A stretch of DNA of 25,717 bases. It comes from SVTX01 sp051867975. GTDB lineage: Bacteria > Bacillota > Clostridia > Oscillospirales > CAG-272. A model generated the notes under the pieces. That model had not been told where the DNA came from and ran no database searches. It saw nothing but the letters and a program-made list of their open reading frames with translations. Location: assembly GCA_051867975.1 (NCBI GenBank), contig JBJDZM010000106.1, positions 1 to 25,717 of the forward strand, in the 5' to 3' direction. Made by a program: the position numbers and the translations under genes. This document shows, piece by piece, positions 1-8,666 of this stretch (positions are counted from its first letter, which is position 1; the number at the start of each line of letters is the position of its first letter).

Positions 1-1021
<1,021 letters not shown>

Positions 1022-1025
<4 letters not shown>

Positions 1026-2212
1026 TAAAAGAAATCATAACTGATTACAGCAATGTTAAATTCAAAGGCAACGGCAAATTGAAGTTGCTTATTATCGTCG
1101 GCACACGCCCCGAGATAATCAGACTTGCGGCGGTCATCAACAAGTGCCGTCAGTATTTCGACACCATTCTCGCTCACACGGGACAGAATTACGACTACAA
1201 CTTAAACGGTGTGTTTTTTAAGGACTTGAAGCTCGCCGACCCCGAAGTGTATATGGATGCGGTGGGTGACGACCTCGGTGCGACTGTCGGCAATATCATC
1301 AACTGCTCCTACAAGCTGATGACGGAGATAAAGCCTGATGCGTTGCTCATTTTAGGTGACACAAACTCTTGCCTGTCTGCTATCGCCGCAAAGCGTTTGC
1401 ACATTCCGATCTTTCACATGGAAGCAGGAAACCGTTGCAAGGATGAGTGTCTTCCCGAAGAGACTAATCGCCGTATTGTTGACATCATTTCCGATGTCAA
1501 CCTCGCCTATTCCGAGCACGCAAGACGCTATCTACACGAGTGCGGACTTCCCAAAGAAAGAACCTATGTGACAGGCTCTCCTATGGCTGAAGTGTTGCAT
1601 CAGAATTTGGCGGAGATCGAAGCGAGCGACGTGCTTGACCGCCTTGGACTGAAACCGAAAAAGTACATTCTTTTATCTGCTCACAGAGAGGAAAATATTG
1701 ACACGGAAAGGAACTTCATAAGCCTTTTCACGGCAATCAACAAGCTGGCGGAGAAGTATGATATGCCCATCCTTTATTCCTGCCATCCTCGTTCCAGAAA
1801 GCGACTTGAAGCAACAGGCTTCAAGCTTGACGAGCGCGTTCGTATGCATCAACCGCTCGGCTTTCACGACTACAACAAGCTGCAAATGAACGCTTATGCA
1901 GTGGTGTCGGACAGCGGAACACTCCCCGAAGAAAGCTCATTCTTCACGTCGGTAGGCCATCCGTTCCCGGCGGTTTGCATAAGGACAAGCACCGAACGCC
2001 CCGAAGCTCTCGATAAGGCTTGCTTTATCCTTGCGGGTATTGACGAAAACAGCTTACTTCAAGCTGTTACTACTGCCGTCGATATGTGCGACAACGGCGA
2101 CAACGGTATCCCTGTACCCAACTATGTTGAAGAAAATGTTTCCACTAAGGTAGTGAAGATCATTCAGTCTTATACAGGTGTTGTTAACAAAATGGTTTGG
2201 AGAAAGTTCTGA
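1022..2212 (+). CDS. Non-hydrolysing UDP-GlcNAc 2-epimerase family protein (CapG/FnlC-like)
   Basis: A cytoplasmic sugar-nucleotide epimerase of 396 residues with the GT-B-like fold of the WecB/MnaA family. Visible motifs are VGTRPEIIRL (about 26-35), AHTGQNYDY, a LGDTNS segment, the HMEAGNR loop, PEETNRRIVD, AHREENID and SDSGTLPEESS. The sequence around HMEAGNRC and the IRTSTERPEA segment near the C-terminus reads more like CapG/FnlC/WbjD (the last step to UDP-N-acetyl-L-fucosamine) than plain WecB. That sub-assignment is from memory of the family, not from a search. Its ATG overlaps the acyltransferase stop (ATGA), so the two are translationally coupled in a surface-polysaccharide locus. 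The ribosome would reach it only after translating the phase-variable gene, so its expression could be affected too. No clear terminator follows directly. Confidence 0.88.
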
Positions 2213-2322
2213 TCTTGGTACCGTCAGATATTTTTCGCAAATCGTTGGTGACTATGCTATATGATTGCTGATTGATTGCCGTGCTTAGATTTTGGGAAAA
2301 TATGTTTTTTTACTAAAACCAC

Positions 2323-2351
2323 TTGAATTGTTCGCCCTTTTATGTTAAAAT
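2323..2351 (+). promoter_or_regulatory. Sigma-A type promoter for the MATE leader
   Basis: TTGAAT (2323-2328), a 17-base spacer, then TAAAAT (2346-2351). Transcription should start near 2358, only about 40 bases before the terminator hairpin at 2397. Confidence 0.7.
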
Positions 2352-2357
2352 ATGCTT

Positions 2358-2443
2358 TGCTTGCTCGGAGGGCAGATCATTCAAGAGAAATGATATGCCG
2401 GATAAGGCACAGGTTGAAATGCCTGAATCTTGTCCGGCTTTTT
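2358..2443 (+). promoter_or_regulatory. Structured 5' leader, candidate attenuator or riboswitch of the MATE gene
   Basis: Hairpin 1 (2371-2399) pairs GGCA/TGCC and ATCATT/AATGAT around a CAAGAGA-type loop. Hairpin 2 is a terminator whose left arm begins at 2397, so GCC (2397-2399) is claimed by both. The two folds therefore partly exclude each other, as in an attenuator. A 20-codon frame from ATG 2390 to TGA 2452 crosses the terminator and could be a leader peptide, but its ribosome binding site is poor (GGAGGG sits 17 bases upstream). I do not recognise a known riboswitch class. Confidence 0.5.
2397..2443 (+). terminator. Intrinsic terminator inside the MATE leader
   Basis: GCCGGATAAG (2397-2406) pairs with CTTGTCCGGC (2429-2438) with one wobble, an inner AGGCA/TGCCT can extend it, and TTTTT follows. 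It lies between a promoter and the MATE gene, so some read-through must occur. Confidence 0.75.
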
Positions 2444-2486
2444 GTTTTATGAGCCTGCCGAAAATGTATTGCGTGTGAAGGAGGTA

Positions 2487-2597
2487 GCGTGAAAGTTACT
2501 TCTATTTGAAGGTGAAGTAATCTGTTTCACGCACGAATTTTGCTTTGCAAAATTCACTGATTACTATTTGTGCTGCCGCAGAGCGGCAGAATGGGGG
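2487..2597 (+). repeat. Dispersed hairpin/RBS element, copy 1 (upstream of MATE gene)
   Basis: Three stems in order: GCGTGAAA (2487-2494) with TTTCACGC (2525-2532), enclosing TTACTTC/GAAGTAA; GAATTTTGC-TTT-GCAAAATTC (2535-2555); and CTGCCGC-AGA-GCGGCAG (2573-2589). AATGGGGG follows, and this serves as the ribosome binding site of the gene starting at 2604. The same layout occurs at 16417-16525 and 25221-25292. Confidence 0.85.
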
Positions 2598-2603
2598 ATT
2601 AAA

Positions 2604-4087
2604 ATGAAAATTCAACTTTCGGAGCATTTTAATTACAAAAAACTGTTTAAATTTACATTTCCGTCCATCATTATGATGATTTTCACGTCGATTTACGGCG
2701 TGGTGGACGGTCTGTTCGTATCAAATTTCGTCGGAAAGACGGCATTTACGGCGGTCAATTTCGCCATGCCGGTACTGATGATCTTAGGCGCGGTCGGATT
2801 TATGTTCGGCACGGGAGGAAGCGCCATCATCGCAAAGACGATGGGAGAGGGGAAGCCCGAAGAAGCAAAAAGGCAATTTTCAATGTTTGTTTACTCGACC
2901 GCGATACTCGGCACGGTTTTAGCTGTTCTCGGCATCATTTTCATTCGCCCAACTCTTGCCTTGCTGGGTGCTGAGGGAAGCATGCTTGATTTGTGCGTTT
3001 TATACGGAAGGATCATACTCTGCTCTCTGCCTGCGCTTACTCTTCAGTTCGCTTTCCAGAGTTTTTTCATCGCCGCCGAAAAGCCCGATGTCGGATTGAA
3101 GGTAACGGTTGCCGCGGGTGTTACGAATATGGTGCTGGATGCGCTTTTGATTGCCGTTTTCCCTTTGGGTATATTCGGCGCGGCGCTCGCAACAGCAATA
3201 AGTCAGTGTGTTGGCGGTATTATTCCGATAATATATTTTGCAAGAAAAAATCCGACACCTTTGAAATTAACGAGACCCGAATTCCATGCAAAGCCGCTTG
3301 CGGCGGCATGCATCAACGGCTCATCCGAACTGCTTTCCAATATTGCTATGTCGGTTGTCGGCATGCTCTACAACGTACAGCTGTTGAAATATGCAGGTGA
3401 GGACGGAGTTGCGGCGTACGGTGTGCTGATGTATGTCAATATGATATTCCTGGCGATATTTATCGGCTATTCCATGGGTACGGCTCCGGTCGTCAGCTTT
3501 CATTACGGCGCGGGCAATTATGAGGAATTGCAGAGTCTTCGGAAGAAAAGTCTCCTTATTATCGGGATATCGTCGGTTGTGATGTTCGCTCTGGCAGAGG
3601 TATTGGCTCGCCCTCTTGCGATGATATTTTCAAGCTACGATAGGGACCTGCTTGATATGACGGTGAGAGCGTTCTTTTTCTATTCGTTCTCGTTTCTGTT
3701 TTCGGGCTTTGCCATTTGGAGTTCATCGTTTTTCACGGCGCTTAACAACGGCGTGGTCTCCGCGATAATTTCGTTTTTGAGAACCCTTGTGTTTCAGGTG
3801 GTGGCGGTGCTTATTCTGCCCGTATTCCTGAAGCTCGACGGCATCTGGCTGTCTATTGTGGCTGCGGAATTCGCGGCGGTTGTCATAGGTGTCATATTCC
3901 TTGTCGCCTTGAGNNNNNNNNNNNNNNNNNNNNNNNNNNNNNNNNNNNNNNNNNNNNNNNNNNNNNNNNNNNNNNNNNNNNNNNNNNNNNNNNNNNNNNN
4001 NNNNNNNNNNNNNTGGCTGCGGAATTCGCGGCGGTTGTCATAGGTGTCATATTCCTTGTCGCCTTGAGGAAGAAATACAGGTATTGA
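2604..4087 (+). CDS. MATE family multidrug/cation efflux transporter, interrupted by a false assembly gap
   Basis: A twelve-helix inner-membrane antiporter (NorM/DinF/MepA type) that exports cationic drugs or metabolites. Recognisable features are the early VVDGLFVSNFVGKTAF segment, GTGGSAIIAKTMGEG near residues 70-85, and a second half beginning near residue 230 that repeats the fold. The start is ATG 2604, placed correctly behind the element-borne GGGGG; the longer TTG start at 2568 lies inside a hairpin. A run of 100 N at 3914-4013 breaks the gene, but the 55 bases on each side are identical. Joining base 3913 to 4069 gives a continuous frame ending in ALRKKYRY and TGA at 4085-4087, a 442-residue protein of normal MATE length. 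The apparent stop at 4041-4043 is an artefact of the gap. Expression is probably controlled by the upstream attenuator-like leader. Confidence 0.88.
3859..3913. repeat. 55-base sequence left of the gap, identical to 4014-4068
   Basis: Bases 3859-3913 and 4014-4068 are identical over exactly 55 positions and abut the N run on both sides. This is what two contigs sharing a k-mer-length overlap (k = 55) look like when scaffolded without merging. Confidence 0.95.
3914..4013. other. Scaffold gap (100 N), probably spurious
   Basis: The fixed length of 100 suggests a gap of unknown size inserted by a scaffolder. Because the flanks duplicate each other and collapsing them restores the MATE frame and a normal C-terminus, the gap probably hides no sequence. 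Confidence 0.9.
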
Positions 4088-4099
4088 TAGGACTGTGAT

Positions 4100-4135
4100 A
4101 ACAAAAGAGGAGACATTGATGCCTCCTCTTTTGTT
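4100..4135. terminator. Bidirectional terminator between MATE gene and the minus-strand operon
   Basis: AACAAAAGAGGAG (4100-4112) and CTCCTCTTTTGTT (4123-4135) form a perfect 13-bp stem with a 10-base loop. The A/T ends give a U-run on either strand. It ends the MATE transcript and the five-gene minus-strand unit. Confidence 0.9.
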
Positions 4136-4139
4136 CTGC

Positions 4140-4976
4140 TCAACTGTTTTCTCTGTCGAATTTCTCTTTAAGGTAAACGTACTCGTAAAGCACGTCGTCA
4201 AAGCAGTAATATCTGAATTTTTTATGCACCCGGCTTACGTGCCACTGCTTGATGTTGTCGGTGTGAGGGTAGGGAAGCCAGAAAAGCCTTTTTGAGAAAT
4301 GTCTGACGACCGTGCGCTTCTTGTGCAGAAATTTTTGGTCGTTGTACTTCTGCGGAAGCACTTTTTTCTTTGTGGTTGAACGGATAAGTGCGCTTTGGTC
4401 TGCAAATACGAGCTTTTTTGTCTTTATAAGGTTACGCGCTCTTTCAAGTATTCCCGTTTCCCTCATGCGCCGAAGATTCATAAGCAGAACACCCGCGTTT
4501 ATGTAGTTGGGCTGTATGAGATACTTGCCGTAATGGTCGCGGGCGGCGGCATATTCGCAGTCCTCAACGTCTATGTTGTAGAGCAGATTTATGTCTTTGT
4601 TGAACATAATATCGACGTCGAGATAGAGCAGTTTGTCCGGCAGTATGTCGATCTCGTCGGCGAAAAGGCGCAAAAGCGTGTACGGCGAGCAATACGCACC
4701 CTCGTTGGGGCTTCCTGCAAATTCCTTGTTGTAAAGCTCGGTTATGTCAAGCAGGACGACACGGTTTTCGGGATCGTACTCTTTTACCACGCCTTCGAAA
4801 AAATCTGCCTGCTTTTGGCTTATCGGGGTATAGGTCTCTTTGAGGTGGCTTACGTCCATAGTCAGAAGATAAAAGCAAAATGACGTGCCTGGGGCGCAGC
4901 GCTTGAGAATCGACAGTCCGCATGTCAGCACGCCGTCAAAAACTCCGCTGTTGCCCGAAAAAAGAATATTAATCAT
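4140..4976 (-). CDS. Glycosyltransferase family 8 protein
   Basis: A 278-residue retaining GT-A glycosyltransferase (LgtC/GspA/glycogenin type) that moves hexose from a UDP-sugar to a glycan or lipid acceptor in the cytoplasm. It starts in the family style, with MINILFSGNSGVFDGVLTC. The metal-binding DxD lies in KLLYLDVDIMFNKD (D120, D122), followed by YINAGVLLMNL (about 168) and the FADQSAL segment. Its ATG overlaps the stop of the upstream acyltransferase gene by 8 bases (ATGATTAA), so the two are coupled and may act on the same lipid or glycan. It is the last gene before the 4100-4135 terminator. Family certain, acceptor unknown. Confidence 0.9.
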   Translation of the reverse strand: MINILFSGNSGVFDGVLTCGLSILKRCAPGTSFCFYLLTMDVSHLKETYTPISQKQADFFEGVVKEYDPENRVVLLDITELYNKEFAGSPNEGAYCSPYTLLRLFADEIDILPDKLLYLDVDIMFNKDINLLYNIDVEDCEYAAARDHYGKYLIQPNYINAGVLLMNLRRMRETGILERARNLIKTKKLVFADQSALIRSTTKKKVLPQKYNDQKFLHKKRTVVRHFSKRLFWLPYPHTDNIKQWHVSRVHKKFRYYCFDDVLYEYVYLKEKFDRENS

Positions 4977-5757
4977 CTGTTTTTTCCTTTCTGTATTCGA
5001 TTACGTTTATGTCAGAGTTCTTCGCGCGATCGCACATACAGGCAAAGACTCTGTCGCGAAGCTCGTTTTTCCTCTGCATGAGGGGCAACTCCTCGTTCGG
5101 GAAAAACGGACCGTCGACGTAGGTGACCATACGCGGAGTTTTTCTGTGCTTGCGCGCCTTGTATGTATTGGTAAAGCAAAACACGGGAGTGTTGTATTTC
5201 ACGGGATAGTGGAAGGATGCGGACGGGAAATTGCGTATTCCCGTGAAATACGGCCATATATGTGCCTCGGGATAGATGAAAATTGCCTGATTTTTTTTGA
5301 GACGCGACTCAATACATTTAAGGAAATTTCTGCTTGCCGCCATGTCGTTGGGAAGCGGAATCGCGCCGAGGTAGGGCGTGCATTTTCCGATGACCTTTAT
5401 CGAGACGTTGTTGGGGTGGACGACGATATTTGCCCTGTGCGGAAAGGTGATGAAGGTCGGCACACATGGGTCAGCGAGAGCCTGCGTGTGGTTGCCGAAA
5501 ATGAAGCACCCCTTTCCGAGATAAGGCTTTATTGCCTGTCGGTTTAAAATCTTATGACCGAATTTCAGCTTTAGATAGCAGAACGCCACGGGAATTGCGA
5601 CGATTCTGTAAAAGAGAAAATGCAGTATTTTGTCAAGTGCCGAATCTCTTTCGTACTTGTAGTCGCCGCCTATTTTTCGGGGCGTTATCTCTGCCGAAGA
5701 GAACTCGTCATTAAGCTCATCTTTATAATAAATTACTTTCGGTTGTGTGTTTTTCAT
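4969..5757 (-). CDS. PlsC-like 1-acyl-glycerol-phosphate acyltransferase family protein
   Basis: A 262-residue membrane-associated acyltransferase of the lysophospholipid type, expected to acylate a lipid or glycolipid precursor. Motif I is read in FGNHTQALADP (H90, D96), which gives an H-x5-D spacing instead of the usual H-x4-D. The later IFIYPEAHIWPY segment (about 160-170) takes the place of the FPEGTRS motif. A hydrophobic stretch near residues 45-65 may embed it in the membrane. The start ATG at 5757 has AAAGG upstream and lies only 31 bases after the ABC ATPase stop with no terminator between, so it is probably read from the 8.6-kb promoter. It overlaps the GT8 gene, which suggests joint synthesis of a modified glycolipid. 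The exact substrate cannot be told from sequence. Confidence 0.8.
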   Translation of the reverse strand: MKNTQPKVIYYKDELNDEFSSAEITPRKIGGDYKYERDSALDKILHFLFYRIVAIPVAFCYLKLKFGHKILNRQAIKPYLGKGCFIFGNHTQALADPCVPTFITFPHRANIVVHPNNVSIKVIGKCTPYLGAIPLPNDMAASRNFLKCIESRLKKNQAIFIYPEAHIWPYFTGIRNFPSASFHYPVKYNTPVFCFTNTYKARKHRKTPRMVTYVDGPFFPNEELPLMQRKNELRDRVFACMCDRAKNSDINVIEYRKEKTDD

Positions 5758-5788
5758 GTGATCTGACCTTTTGCCGGCTTACGGCAGT

Positions 5789-6550
5789 TTATTTGCCGTC
5801 CGGCGTAAATTCATAAAAGTATTCGTTGTTCTCGAAGTGCATCCGGACGCCGAAGATGTCTTTAACAATATCCGAGCAGCAGGTCTCTGCCGGGGGTTTT
5901 TGCGAAATGATCTTTCCGCCGTTCATGACGACGACGGTGTCCGAGAAGGTGAAAGCGATGGGCAGGTCGTGCATCACCGCAATAATTCCTTTTCCGCTGT
6001 CCGCAAGCTCACGAAGTGTCCTCATCAGATGAAGCTGGTGGGAGATGTCGAGGTAGGTCGTAGGCTCGTCGAGGATTATATACTCCGTGTCCTGAGCGAG
6101 TGCCATGGCGATATATGCGCTCTGCCTCATGCCGCCCGATAGTGAGGACATGGGGTATTGTGCATACTCCGCAATGCCGACCGTCTTCATGGCATCGAGG
6201 GCTATTTGTCGGTCACGCTCGGAATACCTACGCGGATAGCTCAAATGTGGAAATCTTCCGTGAAGGACCATTTGCTCGACCGTCATATCGGGGGTGCTTT
6301 TGCCCTGCGAAAGGTAGGCTATGCGGCGCGCGACCTCTTTTCTCTTTGAAGAAAGGACATTCATACCGTCGGCGCAAACTTCGCCGTCGACACAGGGGAT
6401 TATTCCGAGCAGAGTTTTAAGCAGTGTGCTTTTTCCGCAACCGTTCGGACCTATGACGCTTGTCAGCTTTCCTTTTTCAAAGCTTAGTGAGATGTTATTC
6501 AGTATCTCTTTTTTCGGGTATCCCGAGCTTTTGATATTCAGTTCAATCAC
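5789..6550 (-). CDS. Iron-siderophore/haem/cobalamin-type ABC transporter ATP-binding protein (FecE/BtuD family)
   Basis: A 253-residue ATPase that powers the importer encoded by the two genes upstream. It has Walker A GPNGCGKST (34-42), the Q-loop in YLSQGKS (about 79-85), signature LSGGMRQ (137-143), Walker B YIILDEP (157-163) and the switch histidine in VMHD (H194). The length and the long insertion between Walker A and the signature fit the type II importer class. The ATG at 6550 overlaps the permease stop by 8 bases, so translation is coupled. The substrate is set by the binding protein and is not decidable here. Confidence 0.93.
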   Translation of the reverse strand: MIELNIKSSGYPKKEILNNISLSFEKGKLTSVIGPNGCGKSTLLKTLLGIIPCVDGEVCADGMNVLSSKRKEVARRIAYLSQGKSTPDMTVEQMVLHGRFPHLSYPRRYSERDRQIALDAMKTVGIAEYAQYPMSSLSGGMRQSAYIAMALAQDTEYIILDEPTTYLDISHQLHLMRTLRELADSGKGIIAVMHDLPIAFTFSDTVVVMNGGKIISQKPPAETCCSDIVKDIFGVRMHFENNEYFYEFTPDGK

Positions 6551-7556
6551 GCGTGCGTCCTCCTTTTCCTTTTATCAAAATGAAGATGAAAAGGGGAGCG
6601 CCGATAAACGCCATGATGATCCCGACGGGCAACTCGTACGGCGCAAAAATCACCCTTGAAAGCGTGTCGCAAAGCGTTACAAAGCCTGCTCCGAACAGGG
6701 CGCAGAGCGGCAGTGTATGTAGGGAGCTGCTTTTTGAGATGCGCCTTACGATGTGAGGAACGATAAGTCCGACGAAGGAGAGAAGACCTGCGATGCTGAC
6801 TGCCGCGCCTGCGAGAAGTGCCGCGAGAATAAGGAAAATTACACGCATGAGCGCGGTGTTTTGCCCAAGCCCCTTTGCGTTTTCGTCGCCGAGAGTCAGC
6901 ACGTCAAGCTCGTTTGAGAGCGTGAAGAGAACTGCCATTGAGACTAAGATCATGACCGATGCGGGAATCAGCTTCGTCGGCGTTACCGAGGAAAAGTCAC
7001 CTATTCTGAAATCGTTGCTCATGATGCTGACGTCGGGGACGAAGGTGACAACGCAGTCGGATATCGCCCCGAGCAGACTGTTGAGCGCCACGCCCATCAG
7101 AATGACGGTTCCTCGCGACGCGCCCCATTTTTTTGCTCCGAGACTGACGAGCATGACCGACAAGAGCGCACCCAAAAATGAAAAGAGAGAGAGTCTCCAG
7201 CCGCCGATGATGCCGAAGGCGGAGCAGAGCGTTACCGCAAGGCCTGCGCCTGCGTTAACGCCGATTATGCTCGGAGAGGCGAGTCTGTTTGACAGGACGT
7301 TCTGTATGACCGCGCCCGAGACCGCGAGCGCCGCGCCGCAAACCGCGCTCGCGGCTACTCTCGGGAGACGGACGAAGAGAAATATCTTCGCCTCGGAGCT
7401 GTTTTTATCGTCGCAGAATATCAGTTTTGCGATGTCGAGAAGGGAAATGCCCGATGCTCCGAGCAAAAGCCCGAGTATCACCGATATGACGAGAAAAACC
7501 GTCGCGGCAATATAAATATATGCTGTTTTCGGTTTATTTTGCCGTGAGTGTTTCAT
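6543..7556 (-). CDS. FecCD/BtuC-family ABC transporter permease
   Basis: A 337-residue integral membrane protein with about ten helices that forms the translocation pore of a type II importer for ferric siderophores, haem or cobalamin. Diagnostic segments are FLFVRLPRVAASAVCGAAL, VSGAVIQNVLSNRLASPSIIGV and, near the C-terminus, GLLSFVGLIVPHIVRR, which is the loop that contacts the ATPase. The start at 7556 lies 23 bases inside the 3' end of the binding-protein gene and the stop overlaps the ATPase start, the tight packing of a single operon. Confidence 0.93.
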   Translation of the reverse strand: MKHSRQNKPKTAYIYIAATVFLVISVILGLLLGASGISLLDIAKLIFCDDKNSSEAKIFLFVRLPRVAASAVCGAALAVSGAVIQNVLSNRLASPSIIGVNAGAGLAVTLCSAFGIIGGWRLSLFSFLGALLSVMLVSLGAKKWGASRGTVILMGVALNSLLGAISDCVVTFVPDVSIMSNDFRIGDFSSVTPTKLIPASVMILVSMAVLFTLSNELDVLTLGDENAKGLGQNTALMRVIFLILAALLAGAAVSIAGLLSFVGLIVPHIVRRISKSSSLHTLPLCALFGAGFVTLCDTLSRVIFAPYELPVGIIMAFIGAPLFIFILIKGKGGRTRD

Positions 7557-8502
7557 ATAGCTTCTGATATGCCTCTCCCCAACGCTCGTTGGGCTTTAGA
7601 TTGAACAGCCTTTTATCCATAACGTGTATCCTGCCCTCCTGCACCGCAGAGAGCGTTTTCCACGCGGGATTTTCCTCTATCATGCTGTCGAGTATCTCTC
7701 TCGCCGCCTCATTGTCACTTCCCATGGCAACGGCGAAAATGTGATAGGGGTCTTTGAGAATGATGCTCTCGACGCTGAGGTTTTCAAGCAGAGTCTTGTC
7801 GCTGTCCGCAATATTGACGCATCCGATGTCCGACAGCATCTCGCCGAGTATCGTTCCCGTGCTTCCCTTGGCTTTTATACTGCTTGCCGATACGCGGAGC
7901 AGGAGAACCGTGCGTTCTTTTTCCGGGATGCCTTCATTCTTATATTTTTCCTTGACGGATTCTATCTGAGACTGAATCCTCAAGCCGTTTTGCTCGTACA
8001 AATCCTTTCGCCCGGTGATATCCGTGCAGATATCAAGCATTTGCAGATAATCCTCAAAATTGTCAACGTCAAAATACGCAACGGTGATTCCTGCCGACGT
8101 AAGCGTGTCTTTCATATTGACGTTGCTTGCGGTAGATGAGCTTGCAATGACGAATTCGGAATTTGATGAGAGCAGAAGCTCAAGGCTCGGAGAATGTGCG
8201 CCGCCGATATTCACCGCGCCTTCAAGCTCGAGTCCGAAATCGCTCCATGCGTCCTCCGCGGCGGCGCAAAGCTCGCCGCCCGAGAGCATCCATACGTCGG
8301 CAAAGCTTCCGATGAGTGCCGCAACACGCTCGGGATTTTTCTGTATCTTTATCTGCTGACCGAGGGCGTCGGTAAACTCTACGTATTCTTCGCCGTCCGG
8401 CTCTTCATTCTCATTACATGATACAAGGCAGACACCGAGCAGAGAAATAAGCGCCATTGCGAGTGAGATTATTCGTGTTATTCTGCAAAATTTTTTATTC
8501 AT
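7534..8502 (-). CDS. Substrate-binding lipoprotein of the iron/haem/cobalamin-type ABC importer
   Basis: A 322-residue extracellular lipoprotein of the FecB/BtuF/TroA-like class III binding-protein fold. The N-terminus is a lipoprotein signal: basic MNKKFCRITR, a hydrophobic core, then LVSC with the lipidated cysteine at C29. The mature protein begins with an acidic linker and the FTDALGQQIKI segment, then NPERVAAL and later SPSLELLLSSNSEFVI, typical of this fold. GGGAG precedes ATG 8502. It is the first gene of the minus-strand unit and lies about 70 bases downstream of a consensus promoter that faces the promoter of the sirohaem gene. This suggests both respond to the same nutrient, but the ligand is not known. 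Confidence 0.9.
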   Translation of the reverse strand: MNKKFCRITRIISLAMALISLLGVCLVSCNENEEPDGEEYVEFTDALGQQIKIQKNPERVAALIGSFADVWMLSGGELCAAAEDAWSDFGLELEGAVNIGGAHSPSLELLLSSNSEFVIASSSTASNVNMKDTLTSAGITVAYFDVDNFEDYLQMLDICTDITGRKDLYEQNGLRIQSQIESVKEKYKNEGIPEKERTVLLLRVSASSIKAKGSTGTILGEMLSDIGCVNIADSDKTLLENLSVESIILKDPYHIFAVAMGSDNEAAREILDSMIEENPAWKTLSAVQEGRIHVMDKRLFNLKPNERWGEAYQKLYETLTAK

Positions 8503-8528
8503 TTTTTCTCCCGGAATATTTTATGTTA

Positions 8529-8557
8529 TTGACATGATGCACAGAGCGTGATATAAT
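8529..8557 (+). promoter_or_regulatory. Consensus sigma-A promoter of the sirohaem reductase-like gene
   Basis: TTGACA (8529-8534), 17-base spacer, TATAAT (8552-8557), preceded by TGA (extended -10). The predicted start near 8564 gives a leader of about 100 bases. It faces the minus-strand promoter at 8578-8606. Confidence 0.88.
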
Positions 8558-8587
8558 TATTCTCGAAAACACAACAAATTATATCAC
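8548..8587. promoter_or_regulatory. 11-bp inverted repeat joining two face-to-face -10 boxes
   Basis: GTGATATAATT (8548-8558) and AATTATATCAC (8577-8587) are perfect inverted copies. Each arm contains the extended -10 box of one of the two opposing promoters, so much of the symmetry follows from both promoters matching consensus. It could still serve as a dimeric repressor site. Confidence 0.6.
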
Positions 8588-8606
8588 ATAAACCGATATA
8601 TGTCAA
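8578..8606 (-). promoter_or_regulatory. Consensus sigma-A promoter of the ABC importer operon
   Basis: On the minus strand TTGACA (8606-8601), 17-base spacer, TATAAT (8583-8578), again with TGA before the -10. The start is predicted near 8571, about 70 bases ahead of ATG 8502. Its transcript runs through the opposing promoter. Confidence 0.88.
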
Positions 8607-8666
8607 TCGAAACCGTGAAAAATACGTGTTTCGCCGGCAGATCGGGGGTTTAGGAAAGGATAGGCA

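Larger units (their letters stand above)
2213..2603 (+). other. 391-base intergenic region upstream of the MATE gene
   Basis: Bases 2213-2322 show nothing I can name. The rest holds a promoter (2323-2351), a two-hairpin leader ending in an intrinsic terminator (to 2443), a spacer, and one copy of a dispersed hairpin/ribosome-binding-site element (2487-2597). All are listed separately. Confidence 0.8.

Noticed and set aside
2358..2443. Known riboswitch (TPP, THF, SAM, guanidine, c-di-GMP) in the MATE leader
   Set aside because: A resemblance to the GGAG…GATCATTC segment of the THF class was considered, but the other conserved bases are missing. None of the other classes' cores is present.
3794..4201. 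Minus-strand frames crossing the N gap, and a possible unknown gene inside the gap
   Set aside because: The flanks are duplicates and merge cleanly into the MATE frame, so nothing is expected in the gap.
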